A DNA stretch of 64,000 bases from Hyphomonadaceae bacterium JAD_PAG50586_4. GTDB taxonomy: Bacteria > Pseudomonadota > Alphaproteobacteria > Caulobacterales > Aquidulcibacteraceae. The DNA lies in contig CP096134.1 of the NCBI GenBank assembly GCA_023242925.1, forward strand, positions 992,001 to 1,056,000, written 5' to 3'. Of the stretch, positions 44,291 to 52,457 are shown piece by piece; positions within the stretch are counted from its first letter, which is position 1; each line of letters begins with the position of its first letter. Made by a program: the position numbers and the translations under genes. Below the pieces are notes generated by a model. The model saw only the letters and a list, made by a program, of their open reading frames with translations. It was not told the DNA's origin and searched no databases.

Positions 44291-45169
44291 TTAGCGTGTC
44301 GGTGTCGGCGGGTCGGTGCGGTAGTCGTAGAAGCCGCGTTGGGTTTTGCGGCCGAGCCAACCGGCTTCGACGTATTTCACCAGCAGCGGGCAGGGGCGGT
44401 ATTTCGAGTCCGCCAAGCCGTCATACAGAACCTGCATGATCGACAAACACGTATCGAGGCCGATGAAGTCCGCGAGTTCGAGCGGGCCCATCGGATGGTT
44501 GGCGCCCAGCTTCATGGCCTTGTCAATCGCTTCGACCGAACCCACGCCTTCATACAACGTGTAGATCGCCTCGTTGATCATCGGCACCAGTACGCGGTTG
44601 ACGATGAAGGCTGGGAAGTCTTCGGCGTTGGCGATCGTCTTGTGCAGGCTTTCGACGAACTTCACCGAGGTGTCGTAGGTCTCTTGGCTGGTGGCGAGGC
44701 CGCGGATGAGCTCGACGAGCTTCATCACCGGCGCCGGATTCATGAAGTGAATGCCGATGAACTTGTCTGGGCGATCCGTCGTCGCGGCCAGGCGCGTGAT
44801 CGAGATCGAGGAGGTGTTGGACGCCAGGATCGTCGTCGGCTTCAGCGCGGACTTCAGATCGGCGAAAATTTTGCGCTTGGCTTCGTCTTGCTCGACGATC
44901 GATTCAATCACCAGATCGGCCGCGCCGAGATCGGTAAGCTTGCCCGCGCCTTTAATGCGCTTCAGCGCCGCGTCCTGGTCGGCTTGCGTGATCGTGTTGC
45001 GATGAACTTGGCGGTTCAAATTGCCGCGAATGATCTCGATGGCGGCGTCGATGCGAGCGGTGTCGGCGTCGCTCAACAGCACATCGTAGCCGGCGAGCGC
45101 GCACACATGCGCGATGCCATTGCCCATCTGTCCGGCGCCTACCACGCCCACGGTGCGAATGTCGGTCAT
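44291..45169 (-). CDS. hbd: 3-hydroxybutyryl-CoA dehydrogenase
   Basis: Interconverts 3-hydroxybutyryl-CoA and acetoacetyl-CoA with NAD(P). 292 residues from ATG 45169. NAD motif VGVVGAGQMGNGIAHV (about 5-20), catalytic region IGIHFMNPAPVMKLVELIRG (His near 140), and GFIVNRVL-like AFIVNRVLVPMINEA. It stands between etfBA (same strand, separated by a hairpin) and a convergent-side hypothetical gene. A role in fatty acid or PHB metabolism is expected. Confidence 0.94.
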   Translation of the reverse strand: MTDIRTVGVVGAGQMGNGIAHVCALAGYDVLLSDADTARIDAAIEIIRGNLNRQVHRNTITQADQDAALKRIKGAGKLTDLGAADLVIESIVEQDEAKRKIFADLKSALKPTTILASNTSSISITRLAATTDRPDKFIGIHFMNPAPVMKLVELIRGLATSQETYDTSVKFVESLHKTIANAEDFPAFIVNRVLVPMINEAIYTLYEGVGSVEAIDKAMKLGANHPMGPLELADFIGLDTCLSIMQVLYDGLADSKYRPCPLLVKYVEAGWLGRKTQRGFYDYRTDPPTPTR

Positions 45170-45270
45170 CTTGCTCCGGCCATCACGCTTTTGTTCTGCG
45201 CGAAACCCATTGTTTAGCACGGCTCATGTTGCAGTGCAGCATCTTTTCTACAGGCCGCCAGAAGCGGAAA

Positions 45271-45298
45271 CGCCGCCGCGAAGCAAATCGCGACGGCG
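45271..45298 (-). terminator. Terminator of the etfBA operon
   Basis: On the minus strand CGCCGTCGCG (45298-45289), an 8-base loop and CGCGGCGGCG (45280-45271) form a 10-base stem with one mismatched position, followed by TTTCC. It lies about 40 bases past the etfA stop and before hbd. Confidence 0.7.
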
Positions 45299-45336
45299 CT
45301 ACCCTAGCGATTGAATCTCTGGCTTGCCAGATGGGC

Positions 45337-46281
45337 TTAGACGCCCGCCTTGGTCAGTTCGTCCATCAATTCCGGCACGGCCGTTTTGTAGTCGGCGACC
45401 AGGCCGTAGTCGGCGATCTGGAAGATCGGGGCTTCTTCGTCCTTGTTGATGGCGACGATGACCTTGGAATCCTTCATGCCGGCGAGATGCTGGATCGCGC
45501 CCGAGATGCCGACAGCGACGTAAAGCTCCGGCGCCACAACCTTACCGGTTTGACCGACCTGATAATCGTTCGGCGCGTAGCCGGCGTCGACCGCGGCGCG
45601 CGATGCGCCGACGGCGGCGCCGAGCTTGTCGGCCAACGGCTCAAGCACCCGGTTGAATTCCTCGCTCGAACCCAGCGCACGGCCGCCCGAGACGACGCGC
45701 TTGGCGGACGCCAATTCCGGACGATCCGACTTCGCCATTTCTTCCGAGACGAACGCCGCCTTGAACGGGCCGCTTGGCGCAGCGACGGTTTCAATCGCTG
45801 CGCTGGCGCCTTCACCGGCCGCTTTGAACGCGGTCGGCTGGACGGTCAGCACTTTCTTGGGTTGCTCGTCCTTCACGGTGACGATGGCGTTGCCGGCGTA
45901 GATCGGGCGTACGAACGTATCGGCGCCTTCAACGCCGATGACGCCCGATACTTGCATCACGTCGAGCTTTGCAGCGACGCGCGGGGCTGCATTCTTGCCG
46001 GTCGTGGAGGCGGCAAAGAGCACAGCGTCGTAATTTGCCATCAGCGGCACGATCAAGGCTTCGAGCGCTTCGGCCATTTGCTTGGCCAATGTCGCGCCAT
46101 CGGCGTGCAGCACTTTGCGTACGCCTTCGATTTTTGCAGCGGCGGCGGCGGCGGCGCCTGCATTGGAGCCCGCAACGAGAACATCGACATCGCCGCCCAT
46201 CGCCTTTGCGGCGCTGACGACTTTGCTGGTCGCGTCCTTCACGGACGCATTGTCGTGCTCAGCAACAACAAGAACGGCCAT
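45337..46281 (-). CDS. etfA: Electron transfer flavoprotein, alpha subunit
   Basis: 314 residues. Binds FAD and passes electrons from acyl-CoA and related dehydrogenases to ETF-quinone oxidoreductase. The C-terminal FAD domain has [10 protein letters not shown] (near 185), [31 protein letters not shown] sequence near 215-240, and [19 protein letters not shown] near 250, all diagnostic. One base separates it from etfB. Confidence 0.97.
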   Translation of the reverse strand: MAVLVVAEHDNASVKDATSKVVSAAKAMGGDVDVLVAGSNAGAAAAAAAKIEGVRKVLHADGATLAKQMAEALEALIVPLMANYDAVLFAASTTGKNAAPRVAAKLDVMQVSGVIGVEGADTFVRPIYAGNAIVTVKDEQPKKVLTVQPTAFKAAGEGASAAIETVAAPSGPFKAAFVSEEMAKSDRPELASAKRVVSGGRALGSSEEFNRVLEPLADKLGAAVGASRAAVDAGYAPNDYQVGQTGKVVAPELYVAVGISGAIQHLAGMKDSKVIVAINKDEEAPIFQIADYGLVADYKTAVPELMDELTKAGV

Positions 46282-46282
46282 G

Positions 46283-47047
46283 TCAGATCACTCCCGCTTC
46301 TTTGAGCTTGCCGACGAGTTCGCCGGCTGTTTTCACTTTGACGCCGCCGGCGCGCTTGCCCGGTTCGGCGGTGTTCACGACTTTCAGGCGCGGCGTCGTA
46401 TCAACGCCGAAATCGGCCGGCGCTTTCACGTCGATCGGCTTTTTCTTCGCCTTCATGATGTTCGGCAGCGACGCGTAGCGCGGCTCATTGAGACGCAAAT
46501 CGGTGGTGATGATCGCGGGCAGTTCAACGTCGATGGTTTGCAGGCCGCCGTCGACCTCGCGCGTCACCGTGGCCTTGGCGCCTTGGAGCACGATTTTCGA
46601 GGCGAACGTGGCTTGCGGCCAGCCGAGCAGGGCCGCCAGCATTTGGCCGGTCTGGTTGGCATCGTCATCGATAGCTTGCTTGCCGAGGATCACGAGATCG
46701 GGCTTTTCCGCCTCGATCACGCCCTTCAAAATCTTGGCGACGGCCAGCGGCTCAATCTCGCCCTCGGCCTTCACCAGGATGCCGCGGTCAGCGCCGATGG
46801 CGAGCGCGTTGCGGATGGTCTCTTGGGCCTGGTCCGGGCCGATCGACACGGCGATAACTTCGGTTGCAGCGCCCGCTGCGTGCCCGCCGCCGCCTTCCTT
46901 CATGCGCACGGCCTCTTCGACCGCGATTTCGCAAAATGGGTTGATCGACATCTTCAGATTGGAGAGGTCCACGCCCGAGCCGTCCGGCTTGACGCGAACT
47001 TTGAGATTATAGTCGAGCACCCGCTTGACCGGGACGAGCACCTTCAT
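46283..47047 (-). CDS. etfB: Electron transfer flavoprotein, beta subunit
   Basis: 254 residues from ATG 47047 ([19 protein letters not shown]). [16 protein letters not shown] near 39 and the family signature region with the AMP-binding loop ([19 protein letters not shown], near 120-140) are present; the C-terminal arm that wraps EtfA ends with KIKAAGVI-like LKEAGVI. First gene of the etfBA operon; the frame upstream of 47047 has no conserved sequence. Confidence 0.97.
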   Translation of the reverse strand: MKVLVPVKRVLDYNLKVRVKPDGSGVDLSNLKMSINPFCEIAVEEAVRMKEGGGGHAAGAATEVIAVSIGPDQAQETIRNALAIGADRGILVKAEGEIEPLAVAKILKGVIEAEKPDLVILGKQAIDDDANQTGQMLAALLGWPQATFASKIVLQGAKATVTREVDGGLQTIDVELPAIITTDLRLNEPRYASLPNIMKAKKKPIDVKAPADFGVDTTPRLKVVNTAEPGKRAGGVKVKTAGELVGKLKEAGVI

Positions 47048-47234
47048 GCTTGAAATCCTTGAGACAATCGCCAGCGCCTTCGCGAGCGCACAATCGCGGC
47101 CGGACACTAGCGGCGTAGGAAAACGCTCGTCAATGCGACCGTGTTGACAGAAGGACGCGCCCAACGTGCATCTGACCCGGACGATCGGCGCATCCAGCCC
47201 TCATCGGGCCAGGACGCTCAGCAGGGAGCCGAAC

Positions 47235-48662
47235 ATGATTTCTCGCCGACCGTTCCTCATGGGCGCCGCTGCGTCAGGTTTGCTGGCCGGACCTGCCTAT
47301 GCGCAGAGCGCGGCGGACTTCCTCGGCGAATGGTATGGCGCACTCGATTTAGGCTCGCAGCGTTTACGTCTGCGGCTGGTCGTGAGCGAGGGACCGCGTT
47401 CGGTTCTTTACAGTGTCGACCAGGGCAATTCGGCCATCCCCGTCGCTACAACGCGGATCGAAGGCGCGCAGTTCATTCTTTCGCTGCCGGTTATCAATGC
47501 GAGCTTTCGCGGGGCGTTGAGCGGTGGGCGTATCGAGGGCCAATTCACCCAGGGTGGCGCTCTGCCGCTTGTGTTCACGCGCGAAGAGGTGGCCGCCGCC
47601 GCGCCGCCCGCTCAGCCGCTGACGCAAGCGCGCTTGGTACAATTGCGGACGCAAGCCGGGGCGCCGGCGTTTGCGGCGGCGGCCGCCAACATGAGTGGTC
47701 GCAGCATCGCGTTCGCGGATGGCTTGCGTGCCGTCGGCCGGACCGAGGCGGTGACGACGTCGGACAAATGGCATTTGGGCTCAATCACGAAGTCGATGAC
47801 TGCAACCTTGGTCGCGCGCGCTGTCGAGGCGGGCGGCGCATCGTGGAACGACACGGTGTATGGCGTGCTGGGTGGCGCGATACCGGACATGCGCCCCGAA
47901 TATCGCGATGTGACGTTCCGCCATTTGCTCAGCCATCGCGCGGGGCTTCAAGGCAATATCGATATCCCGCAATTGGCCAGTTTCCCGCGTGCGAGCGCTG
48001 ATGCGCGCGCGGATCGGGTCGCGTATGCGCGCTTGGCGCTGCTGCAAACACCCTTTGGCCCGAAGGAGCAGAGCTTCGAATATTCCAACAATGGTTACGT
48101 GATCGCAGGCGCGATGCTTGAAGCGAAACTCGCTGCGCCTTGGGAAACGCTGATCCAGCGGCACGTGTTCGATCCGCTTGGCATGGCGAGCGCCGGCCAA
48201 GGCGCGCCAGGTACGCCTGGCGCTTATGATCAACCCTGCGGCCACGCGCCGGGGCCGACGACGGTGCGCAATGGTCAAACCAGCACGCCGCTTGTCCCGG
48301 CGCCTCCCGGCAGCCCCATCACGGACAATCCCGCCGCGCTCGGTCCGGCTGGTCGCGTGCATGCGACGCTAGAGGACGTGCTCAAATATCTGCGCGCGCA
48401 CTGCGAGCGTTCTTCTTTGCTGCGCACAGAAAGCTGGGATGCGTTGCACACGCCGCCGTTTGGCGGGCCGTACGCAATGGGCTGGTCCGAACGCAATGGC
48501 GCGCTTTGGCACAATGGCTCGAACACGCTCTGGTATGCCGAAGTGATGTTCGATCGCAGCCGCGGCGTCGTCGCAGCAGCGGCTACAAACGACGGGCGCG
48601 CGGGCGACATGGGCGCACCGATCGGTACGGCTTTGATGGGCGCCGCAGCTGCTGTGGCTTAG
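47235..48662 (+). CDS. Serine hydrolase, class C beta-lactamase/esterase-like, secreted
   Basis: 475 residues from ATG 47235, with AGGGAG upstream. Signal peptide MISRRPFLMGAAASGLLAG ending AYAQS, with an RR pair that could use Tat. A beta-lactamase-family domain follows an N-terminal 100-residue beta domain: SxxK motif GSITKSMTAT (near 200), YSNNGYVIAG (YxN, near 305), and LWHNGSNTLWYAE as the HxG-like third box (near 440). This suggests a periplasmic peptidase or esterase rather than a true resistance enzyme. Confidence 0.9.
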   Translation: MISRRPFLMGAAASGLLAGPAYAQSAADFLGEWYGALDLGSQRLRLRLVVSEGPRSVLYSVDQGNSAIPVATTRIEGAQFILSLPVINASFRGALSGGRIEGQFTQGGALPLVFTREEVAAAAPPAQPLTQARLVQLRTQAGAPAFAAAAANMSGRSIAFADGLRAVGRTEAVTTSDKWHLGSITKSMTATLVARAVEAGGASWNDTVYGVLGGAIPDMRPEYRDVTFRHLLSHRAGLQGNIDIPQLASFPRASADARADRVAYARLALLQTPFGPKEQSFEYSNNGYVIAGAMLEAKLAAPWETLIQRHVFDPLGMASAGQGAPGTPGAYDQPCGHAPGPTTVRNGQTSTPLVPAPPGSPITDNPAALGPAGRVHATLEDVLKYLRAHCERSSLLRTESWDALHTPPFGGPYAMGWSERNGALWHNGSNTLWYAEVMFDRSRGVVAAAATNDGRAGDMGAPIGTALMGAAAAVA

Positions 48663-49114
48663 CGGCCGAGCACGCCTGGCCAGTTCGTGTTGGCGCTGCG
48701 GATGAAGCCGGGGATGTCGCGTTCCCAGCGGGTTTGGATTTCGTCGTTGTAGTTCAGGTAAAGCCTGCCATCGACGATGCGCCAATTGTTGGGATTGCCG
48801 GCGGCCGTGTAGCCGTTGGCGACCGCCCAGGCGCAATAGCCGCCATATTGGGGCAGATAGCGCGAAGGGTTGGCGCGGAACGCGGCCAGATGTTCGCCCG
48901 AGGCGAAGCGGTATTCGTAGCCTTGGTGCGTGATGCGGTGCTCAGCTGTGCCGCGCACCGGACGGCCGTCCGTGAAGTACGCCACCGGATCGTAGCCGCC
49001 GACGGCGACCCGCGACAGGAGGCCCGTGTGCACCGGCGCTTGGTCCGCTGAAGCCGGCGCGGCGAAGCTGAAGGACGCTGCGGCGAGCGCCAGTGCGATG
49101 ATGATTTTGCGCAT
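48659..49114 (-). CDS. YHS-domain exported protein
   Basis: 151 residues from ATG 49114, chosen because GAGG lies 9 bases upstream (ATG 49120 is too close). Signal peptide MRKIIIALALAAASFSFAAP then ASADQ. The body is a YHS-type domain: VAVGGYDPVAYFTDGRPVRG, YEYRFASGEHLAAFRANPSR, and YGGYCAWAVANG, with one conserved Cys. YHS domains occur in metal-handling proteins. Second gene of a DoxX-YHS operon downstream of a SigF-type promoter. Confidence 0.88.
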   Translation of the reverse strand: MRKIIIALALAAASFSFAAPASADQAPVHTGLLSRVAVGGYDPVAYFTDGRPVRGTAEHRITHQGYEYRFASGEHLAAFRANPSRYLPQYGGYCAWAVANGYTAAGNPNNWRIVDGRLYLNYNDEIQTRWERDIPGFIRSANTNWPGVLGR

Positions 49115-49125
49115 GTGCATGAACC

Positions 49126-49647
49126 TCAAGCGTGAGCGGGTGCGCGCATCGGCGCGGTTTGTGATTTTGCATTCGCGATGAACGCGTGGGCGAGGTCGCC
49201 CGCAAGGCCGATGAGTTCGCCACGACGAATGACAAGCAGCGCGAGCGCACTAAACCAGATTGTCAAAGCGGCGGCGAACAAGCCGCCGCCATCATTGTTT
49301 GGATCGATGCCGAGTGGCGTAAACAGGTGAAAGCTCACCGCGCCGCTCATCACGGCAAAGCCGATGAGCGCGCCGAGCGCATTGAGGCGCGTAAAGCGCG
49401 GCAGCAGACCAATCAGCAATAGCGATGAGGCCAGCAATTCGGCAGAGCCGATGACGTACTGGCTAAAGAGGCCGGTGTGGCCAAACAAGCCAGGCGCGCC
49501 GAGCGCGCCAGCCCAGCCGTCGAGGCGGCCGAAGATTTCTTGCGTGTTGGGGTGATCGGTGAATTTGAAGCGCAGGCTATCGAGAAAGACAACGGCGGCG
49601 AACAGCGAAATGCCGATCGGCGCGTAGCGCTTGATGTGGCTGATCAT
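49126..49647 (-). CDS. DoxX-like membrane protein
   Basis: 173 residues with four hydrophobic segments and the DoxX-like beginning LFAAVVFLDSLRFKF, then SQYVIGSAELLASSLLLIGL. DoxX-family proteins are often controlled by SigF-NrsF in Caulobacter and respond to metal or oxidative stress. A GTAACC-N16-CGAC promoter lies 54 bases upstream of the ATG. It is followed 11 bases later by the YHS gene. Confidence 0.85.
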   Translation of the reverse strand: MISHIKRYAPIGISLFAAVVFLDSLRFKFTDHPNTQEIFGRLDGWAGALGAPGLFGHTGLFSQYVIGSAELLASSLLLIGLLPRFTRLNALGALIGFAVMSGAVSFHLFTPLGIDPNNDGGGLFAAALTIWFSALALLVIRRGELIGLAGDLAHAFIANAKSQTAPMRAPAHA

Positions 49648-49700
49648 GACAATCCCTCGGACCGCCGGTTGGAAGCCGGCATGTGGTCGATGGAGGGAAG

Positions 49701-49726
49701 GTCGTTTGAAGCTTGTGCGCGGTTAC
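49701..49726 (-). promoter_or_regulatory. SigF-type promoter for the doxX-YHS operon
   Basis: On the minus strand GTAACC (49726-49721), a 16-base spacer and CGAC (49704-49701). The known Caulobacter SigF element is GTAACC-N16-CGAA. It lies between nrsF and doxX, pointing to doxX. Confidence 0.75.
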
Positions 49727-49758
49727 AGCCGGCGCAAAGCTGGCGGTCCGAAACTTGG

Positions 49759-50397
49759 TTACCAACGCAAAAACTTTGAAACGATCAGCGCGCCAAGCGC
49801 CGCGCACACAGCGATCGCCAGCGAATACCAGGTCGTAACAAAAGCTACCGAATCCGTGGGGCAATACATTGCGTAGGCCATCGCGCCGACGCCGCCGGAA
49901 AGCGCGCCGATCGCAGCACCTGTCATGGTGAGCCGGGTCGGCGCGAAGGCGCGCAAGAGCCAGACGAGCAGGGCCGCGGTTGGCGCGGCGATCACTGGGA
50001 TCAGCACGACACACCATGGGAACGCAGCGCCGCCCATCCAGGCTTCCCAGCGCCGCTCCGGCATTTCGCCCATGAGCGCGACGATTGTCGCGAGTGCGCA
50101 GAGCGCAAAGAAGATCACCACTGCGCCGATGCGCCATCCGAGCGGCCGGCCAGGTCGCATCAATTGCAGCGCCAAAGGCAAGATCACGACGGCGGCGGCG
50201 GCGGAGAACAACGTCTTCCACATCACCGGCATACGGGCTGCGCCGATGTCTGGCCGCACGCCCAATCCAATCGTCACGAGCACGGCGCCAACAACCAGAC
50301 CCACAAGCAAAGTGATCGCCAGCTTGCGCTTCCAGCGCGGCTTTTCGGCGGGTTCGACGCCGCGCGAGAGCATATCGATGAGTTTGTCGGTCTTCAT
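49759..50397 (-). CDS. nrsF: NrsF-type (DUF1109) membrane anti-sigma factor
   Basis: 212 residues, six hydrophobic segments. It retains the sigma factor at the membrane until a metal or oxidative signal arrives. Cys129 (FPWCVV) and Cys179 (MYCPTD) are 50 residues apart, the same spacing as the two cysteines (131 and 181) recalled as essential in Caulobacter NrsF. The N-terminal MKTDKLIDMLSRGVEP is the family's cytoplasmic start. ATGA-type overlap with the upstream sigma gene. Confidence 0.92.
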   Translation of the reverse strand: MKTDKLIDMLSRGVEPAEKPRWKRKLAITLLVGLVVGAVLVTIGLGVRPDIGAARMPVMWKTLFSAAAAVVILPLALQLMRPGRPLGWRIGAVVIFFALCALATIVALMGEMPERRWEAWMGGAAFPWCVVLIPVIAAPTAALLVWLLRAFAPTRLTMTGAAIGALSGGVGAMAYAMYCPTDSVAFVTTWYSLAIAVCAALGALIVSKFLRW

Positions 50398-50936
50398 GCC
50401 GCGCCTTCCCCGGCCATCAGACGCATCAACGTCTTCAGGCCGCGATGGATGGAGATTTTGATGTCGGATTCGGTGAGGCCGGTTTCGGCGGCGGCGTCGC
50501 GAACGCTTTTCTCTTCGAGCTTCACCAGTTGGATCGCTTTGCGCTGCTTTTCGGGCAATTGGCCCAGCAATACGCTGACATCGTGTTTGGCGTCGGTGGC
50601 TTCATAAACGGGATCGACCTCGCCAACATCGATGCCGTCCAGGGAGGCGTGATTGCGCCGGCCAGCGCGGCGGAGAAAATCGATCAAACGATAGCGCGCG
50701 ATCGCGTACATCCACGCGGTCAGCGGGTATTGCGGGTCGTAGCTGTCACGCCGCGTGTGCAGCGCCACCAATGTCTCTTGCACCAGATCCTCGGCGTCCT
50801 CAGGCCGGCTCCGCAAACGATTGCGGAAGAAGGCGCGCAACAACGCCGCCGCTTCCGTCAGGAATGCGCGGTGGGCCGCCTCGTCGCCGGCGAGGCCCTT
50901 GAGCACCAAGGCTCTGAGTTCGGCTTCGTCCGCCAT
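50394..50936 (-). CDS. sigF: ECF sigma factor, SigF type
   Basis: 180 residues from ATG 50936 (MADEAELRALVLKGLAGDE), with GGAGGGG directly upstream. Region 2: AEDLVQETLVALHTRRDSYD and AWMYAIARYRLIDFLRR; region 4: LPEKQRKAIQLVKLEEKSVR and TESDIKISIHRGLKTLMRL. Partner NrsF and a GTAACC-N16-CGTA element overlapping the upstream DNA identify the SigF (ECF16) group involved in heavy-metal response. The longer frame starting at 50960 would begin inside the promoter. Confidence 0.93.
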   Translation of the reverse strand: MADEAELRALVLKGLAGDEAAHRAFLTEAAALLRAFFRNRLRSRPEDAEDLVQETLVALHTRRDSYDPQYPLTAWMYAIARYRLIDFLRRAGRRNHASLDGIDVGEVDPVYEATDAKHDVSVLLGQLPEKQRKAIQLVKLEEKSVRDAAAETGLTESDIKISIHRGLKTLMRLMAGEGAA

Positions 50937-50953
50937 TCCCCTCCACCGTCTCA

Positions 50954-50979
50954 TACGCACGGTGATTCAGCGTGGTTAC
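50954..50979 (-). promoter_or_regulatory. SigF-type autoregulatory promoter
   Basis: On the minus strand GTAACC (50979-50974), a 16-base spacer and CGTA (50957-50954), one mismatch from the SigF consensus. The -35 box overlaps the parE stop codon, so the parDE operon ends exactly where the sigF promoter begins. Confidence 0.75.
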
Positions 50980-51275
50980 GTTTCGTCGTTCGCGGCCTTA
51001 ACTTGCATACCTTCGTGCAGCACCCGCACGACGAGCAGATTCTCTTGAAGATGTCGAAAATAGATGACGTGTCGCTCTACCTTGCGCCTTAGACGTCCCG
51101 GACTCACGTCGTCGCAAGGTCGTCCTAATTCGGGCTTTTGGCGTAGCTCGGAGATCGCTGCATTCATCGTTGAGAGGTAGAGATTTGCGTGCTCTCGGGA
51201 CCACGTTTTATGCGTGAAGGACCAAATCTCTTTGAGGTCGCGCTGTGCTTTCGGTCGAATGACGACCTTAGGCAC
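50976..51275 (-). CDS. parE: ParE-type toxin (RelE/ParE family)
   Basis: 99 residues, the usual ParE size. VIRPKAQRDLKEIWSFT (helix 1), WSREHANLYLSTMNAAISEL (helix 2), KPELGRPCDDVSPGRLRRK and the final strands HVIYFRHLQENLLVVRVLHE are typical. ParE toxins poison DNA gyrase. Its start lies within the last codons of parD (8-base overlap), as in parDE operons. Confidence 0.93.
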   Translation of the reverse strand: MPKVVIRPKAQRDLKEIWSFTHKTWSREHANLYLSTMNAAISELRQKPELGRPCDDVSPGRLRRKVERHVIYFRHLQENLLVVRVLHEGMQVKAANDET

Positions 51276-51519
51276 TTTGCTCGGCCTCGGCGTTTAACTC
51301 AGCCAAGAATTCATCGAAATCGAACGGAATCGGAGCGCCGCTCTCTTCGCCTTCGCGGATCGCCTCTCGCAGCCGCTTCAGCCTTGCTTCCTCACCTTCG
51401 AGGAGCCGAAGACCCGCGCGGATCACCTCACTGGCGGACGCAAAACGCCCCGATGTGACTTGTTGTTCAATGAATTCATTGAAGTAATCGCCAAGCGACA
51501 CGGAGGTGTTTTTGCTCAT
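51268..51519 (-). CDS. parD: ParD-type antitoxin
   Basis: 83 residues from ATG 51519. The N-terminal ribbon-helix-helix has TSVSLGDYFNEFIEQQVTSG followed by RFASASEVIRAGLRLLEGEE, the ParD signature; the acidic C-terminal part (PIPFDFDEFLAELNAE) would wrap the toxin. A palindrome at 51528-51546 just upstream is the likely operator for autorepression. Confidence 0.95.
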   Translation of the reverse strand: MSKNTSVSLGDYFNEFIEQQVTSGRFASASEVIRAGLRLLEGEEARLKRLREAIREGEESGAPIPFDFDEFLAELNAEAEQSA

Positions 51520-51527
51520 AGTGCGAA

Positions 51528-51546
51528 AATACCAAAAAATGGTATT
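51528..51546. promoter_or_regulatory. Palindromic operator in the parDE promoter
   Basis: AATACCA (51528-51534), AAAAA and TGGTATT (51540-51546): a perfect 7+7 inverted repeat 9 bases upstream of the parD ATG and 8 bases past the pheA stop codon. Its position and AT-richness fit binding by the ParD ribbon-helix-helix. Confidence 0.75.
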
Positions 51547-51553
51547 CGCGCAA

Positions 51554-52405
51554 CTATTGGCGCCGGAAGGGGGCGGCTGGGTATACGCCGAGCACTTTGA
51601 GCATGGAGGAAAAGAAGCTCGCTTCCTCCAGCGCCAGGCGCACGTTGCGGTCTTCGGGGTGGCCTTCGACTTCGGCGAAAAACATGGCCGCTGAGAACGC
51701 GCCGCCTTCGATATAGCTTTCAAGCTTGGTCATTTGCACGCCATTGGTCGCAAAGCCGCCGAGCGCCTTGTAGAGCGCTGCCGGCACGTTGCGGACGCGG
51801 AAGACGAAACTGGTCATGCACGGGCCGCTTTCTTGTGCGGCGTCCTGCGGCTCGCGGGCGAACACGAGAAAGCGCGTCGTGTTGTGCGTCGCGTCGGCCA
51901 TGTCGGCTTTGAGAATCTTCAGACCGTAAATCTCCGCCGCCAGCGAAGACGCGAGGGCGCCGATTTTGGGATCGCCGAGTTCTTTGATTTCACGGGCCGC
52001 GCCTGCTGTGTCGGCGGTCTTGACCGCTTCGACGCCCATCGCGCGCAATTGTTTGCGGCATTGGCCAAGCGCTTGGGGATGCGAACGCACGTGCGTGAGC
52101 CCTTCAAGCGTCGCGCCATCGAGGCCCATCAATTGATGCCGGATCGGGACGAAATGTTCGCCGATAATGAAGAGCCCGGATTCCGGAATGAGATGGTGAA
52201 CGTCGGCCACGCGCCCCGCGACGGAATTCTCCACCGGAATCATTGCATAGCGCGCGTGCCCCTCGCTGACCGCTGCAAACGCGTCCTCAAAGCTTTGGCA
52301 CGCCAGTGGCTCAAGATCGGGAAACGCCTCGTGCGCCGCGATGTGGGAGTTCGCGCCGGGCTCGCCTTGAAAAGAAATACGATCGTGGACAACTAGCTTT
52401 GACAT
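51554..52405 (-). CDS. pheA: Prephenate dehydratase
   Basis: Converts prephenate to phenylpyruvate for phenylalanine synthesis. 283 residues from ATG 52405 (MSKLVVHDRISFQGEPGANS). Catalytic-domain motifs: YAMIPVENSVAGRV near 55, VRSHPQALGQCR near 108, THNTTRFLVF near 170. The C-terminal ACT domain, FVFRVRNVPAALYKALGGFA then KLESYIEGG, gives feedback control. A stand-alone dehydratase without chorismate mutase fits the separate mutase gene at 24985. The longer open frame upstream has no conserved sequence. Confidence 0.96.
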   Translation of the reverse strand: MSKLVVHDRISFQGEPGANSHIAAHEAFPDLEPLACQSFEDAFAAVSEGHARYAMIPVENSVAGRVADVHHLIPESGLFIIGEHFVPIRHQLMGLDGATLEGLTHVRSHPQALGQCRKQLRAMGVEAVKTADTAGAAREIKELGDPKIGALASSLAAEIYGLKILKADMADATHNTTRFLVFAREPQDAAQESGPCMTSFVFRVRNVPAALYKALGGFATNGVQMTKLESYIEGGAFSAAMFFAEVEGHPEDRNVRLALEEASFFSSMLKVLGVYPAAPFRRQ

Positions 52406-52457
52406 GACGCGGCGAGCGTTAGCGTAAGCGCCGGGGTTCGGGTAGGGGCGTCGCCTC

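Noticed and set aside
47235..48662. Class C beta-lactamase resistance gene
   Set aside because: The motifs are those of the broad serine hydrolase/esterase family; the third box is HNG rather than KTG, and there is no ampR.
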